DNA from: Lachnospiraceae bacterium
Lineage (GTDB): Bacteria; Bacillota; Clostridia; Lachnospirales; Lachnospiraceae
Direction of reading: 5' to 3'
Assembly (NCBI GenBank): GCA_024698145.1
Contig: JAILRO010000048.1
Coordinates: 59,555 to 123,554 of the forward strand
DNA length: 64,000 nt
The notes beneath the pieces are model-generated. The model was not told the origin of the DNA. It saw only the letters and a list, made by a program, of their open reading frames with translations, and did no database searches. A program made the position numbers and the translations under genes. Positions 63,487 through 64,000 of the stretch are shown in pieces. Numbering within the stretch: position 1 is the stretch's first letter; every line of letters begins with the position of its first letter.

Positions 63487-64000
63487 ATGAGTAAATGGTT
63501 ACCGACAAGATATTATGACAAAAAAGAAGACATTCCCATACGCGAGTATTATGAAGCCGGCTATAGGGGGATATTATTTGATATAGATAATACGCTTGTT
63601 CCTCACGACGAGCCCGTTGATGAGAAGGCGAAAGTGTTTGTGGCAAGGCTTAAGGAACTTGGTTTTGGAGTATGCCTTATTTCCAATAATGACGAGGAGA
63701 GAGTCAGGACTTTTGCAGATCCCTTGGATGTTAAGTATGTGTATAAAGCATGGAAGCCGAAAAGAGAAGGCTATGTTAAAGGTATGGAAGTACTTGGTAC
63801 CGACATTTCTAATACACTTTTTGTTGGAGACCAGATATTTACGGATATATGGGGTGCCAATAGGGCAGGAATGTATAGCATTTTATTAGACCCGATTAAT
63901 CCAAAGGAAGAGATACAGATAATCCTTAAAAGAATCCCTGAAAAGCTTATTAAATGGATATATAGAAAGAAAGCAGGGCTTAAAAAGGGTGAGCACGAAG
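63487..64000 (+). CDS. yqeG: YqeG-family HAD phosphatase, 3'-truncated by the window edge
   Basis: The visible 171 residues are a HAD superfamily IIIA phosphatase like Bacillus YqeG. Motif I is DIDNTLVP, motif II LISNN, motif III is the lysine region KAWKPKREG, and motif IV GDQIFTD. YqeG is related to mitochondrial phosphatidylglycerophosphatase Gep4/PTPMT1-type enzymes, so a role in phosphatidylglycerol synthesis is possible. In Bacillus yqeG is followed by yqeH and aroE; what follows here lies outside the window. The frame is open to the last base, so the C-terminus is missing. Confidence 0.88.
   Translation, partial: MSKWLPTRYYDKKEDIPIREYYEAGYRGILFDIDNTLVPHDEPVDEKAKVFVARLKELGFGVCLISNNDEERVRTFADPLDVKYVYKAWKPKREGYVKGMEVLGTDISNTLFVGDQIFTDIWGANRAGMYSILLDPINPKEEIQIILKRIPEKLIKWIYRKKAGLKKGEHE

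Overview
The window looks like a chromosomal segment from a low-GC, Gram-positive anaerobe of the Clostridia, most likely the family Lachnospiraceae (Butyrivibrio/Roseburia type). This is judged from the HrcA/CIRCE-controlled hrcA-grpE-dnaK-dnaJ operon, the ireB-yqgF-DUF1292-rnj block, a SigK-like sigma factor, a Gram-positive type IV pilus locus and BspA-like leucine-rich-repeat proteins. Almost every gene lies on the + strand. Only an HPr-like gene and the sigK-like gene are on the - strand. I saw no rRNA, tRNA, CRISPR array or transposase.

Layout. (1) 1-245: 3' end of a small zinc-ribbon protein gene. (2) 266-7114: terminator, CIRCE-regulated promoter, hrcA, grpE, dnaK, dnaJ, a strong terminator, then a new promoter with prmA and rsmE. 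(3) 7134-25715: an 18-kb accessory cluster read in one direction with many overlapping or nearly touching genes. It holds an HMGL-like aldolase, two SDR reductases, a split transketolase, two LuxE/LuxC acyl-activation and reduction pairs, an acetolactate-synthase-like ThDP enzyme, a GtrB-like glycosyltransferase, a GNAT acyltransferase, an acyl carrier protein, an AMP-forming ligase, a WecE-like sugar aminotransferase and a YfhO membrane protein. (4) 25723-28076: the tRNA thiolation pair (cysteine desulfurase, thiI), followed by a second YfhO gene that ends in a terminator. (5) 30731-38520: housekeeping genes, namely an HPr-like protein, mtaB, ireB, yqgF, DUF1292, RNase J, ylbF-like, a short MltG-like membrane protein, a TrmR-type methyltransferase, a U32 peptidase-family protein and the convergent sigK-like gene. 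(6) 38690-63250: a complete type IV pilus locus with pilB, pilT, pilC, major pilin, prepilin peptidase, a pilM-pilN fusion, pilO-like, three minor pilin-like genes and a 961-residue PilX-like protein. It also carries a fibro-slime adhesin and is bracketed by two leucine-rich-repeat proteins sharing a C-terminal module. (7) 63487-64000: start of yqeG.

How the genes may work together. In Bacillus subtilis hrcA-grpE-dnaK-dnaJ-prmA-rsmE-mtaB are contiguous. Here rsmE and mtaB are 24 kb apart, which marks the cluster between them as an insertion into a conserved backbone. My reading, an inference, is that the cluster makes an unusual acyl group or branched sugar by repeated rounds of carboxylate activation and reduction to an aldehyde (LuxE/LuxC, ACP, AMP ligase) and carbon-carbon bond formation (aldolase, transketolase, ThDP enzyme). 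It would join this to a WecE-type 4-amino-4,6-dideoxy sugar, and a GtrB plus YfhO three-component system would place the sugar on the cell surface. The pilus locus is a second surface system and carries several unusual structural proteins.

Start codons were chosen by ribosome-binding-site spacing, so some differ from the longest open frame; each such choice is stated. No homology search was possible. Family names rest on motifs, length, gene order and remembered family sequences.
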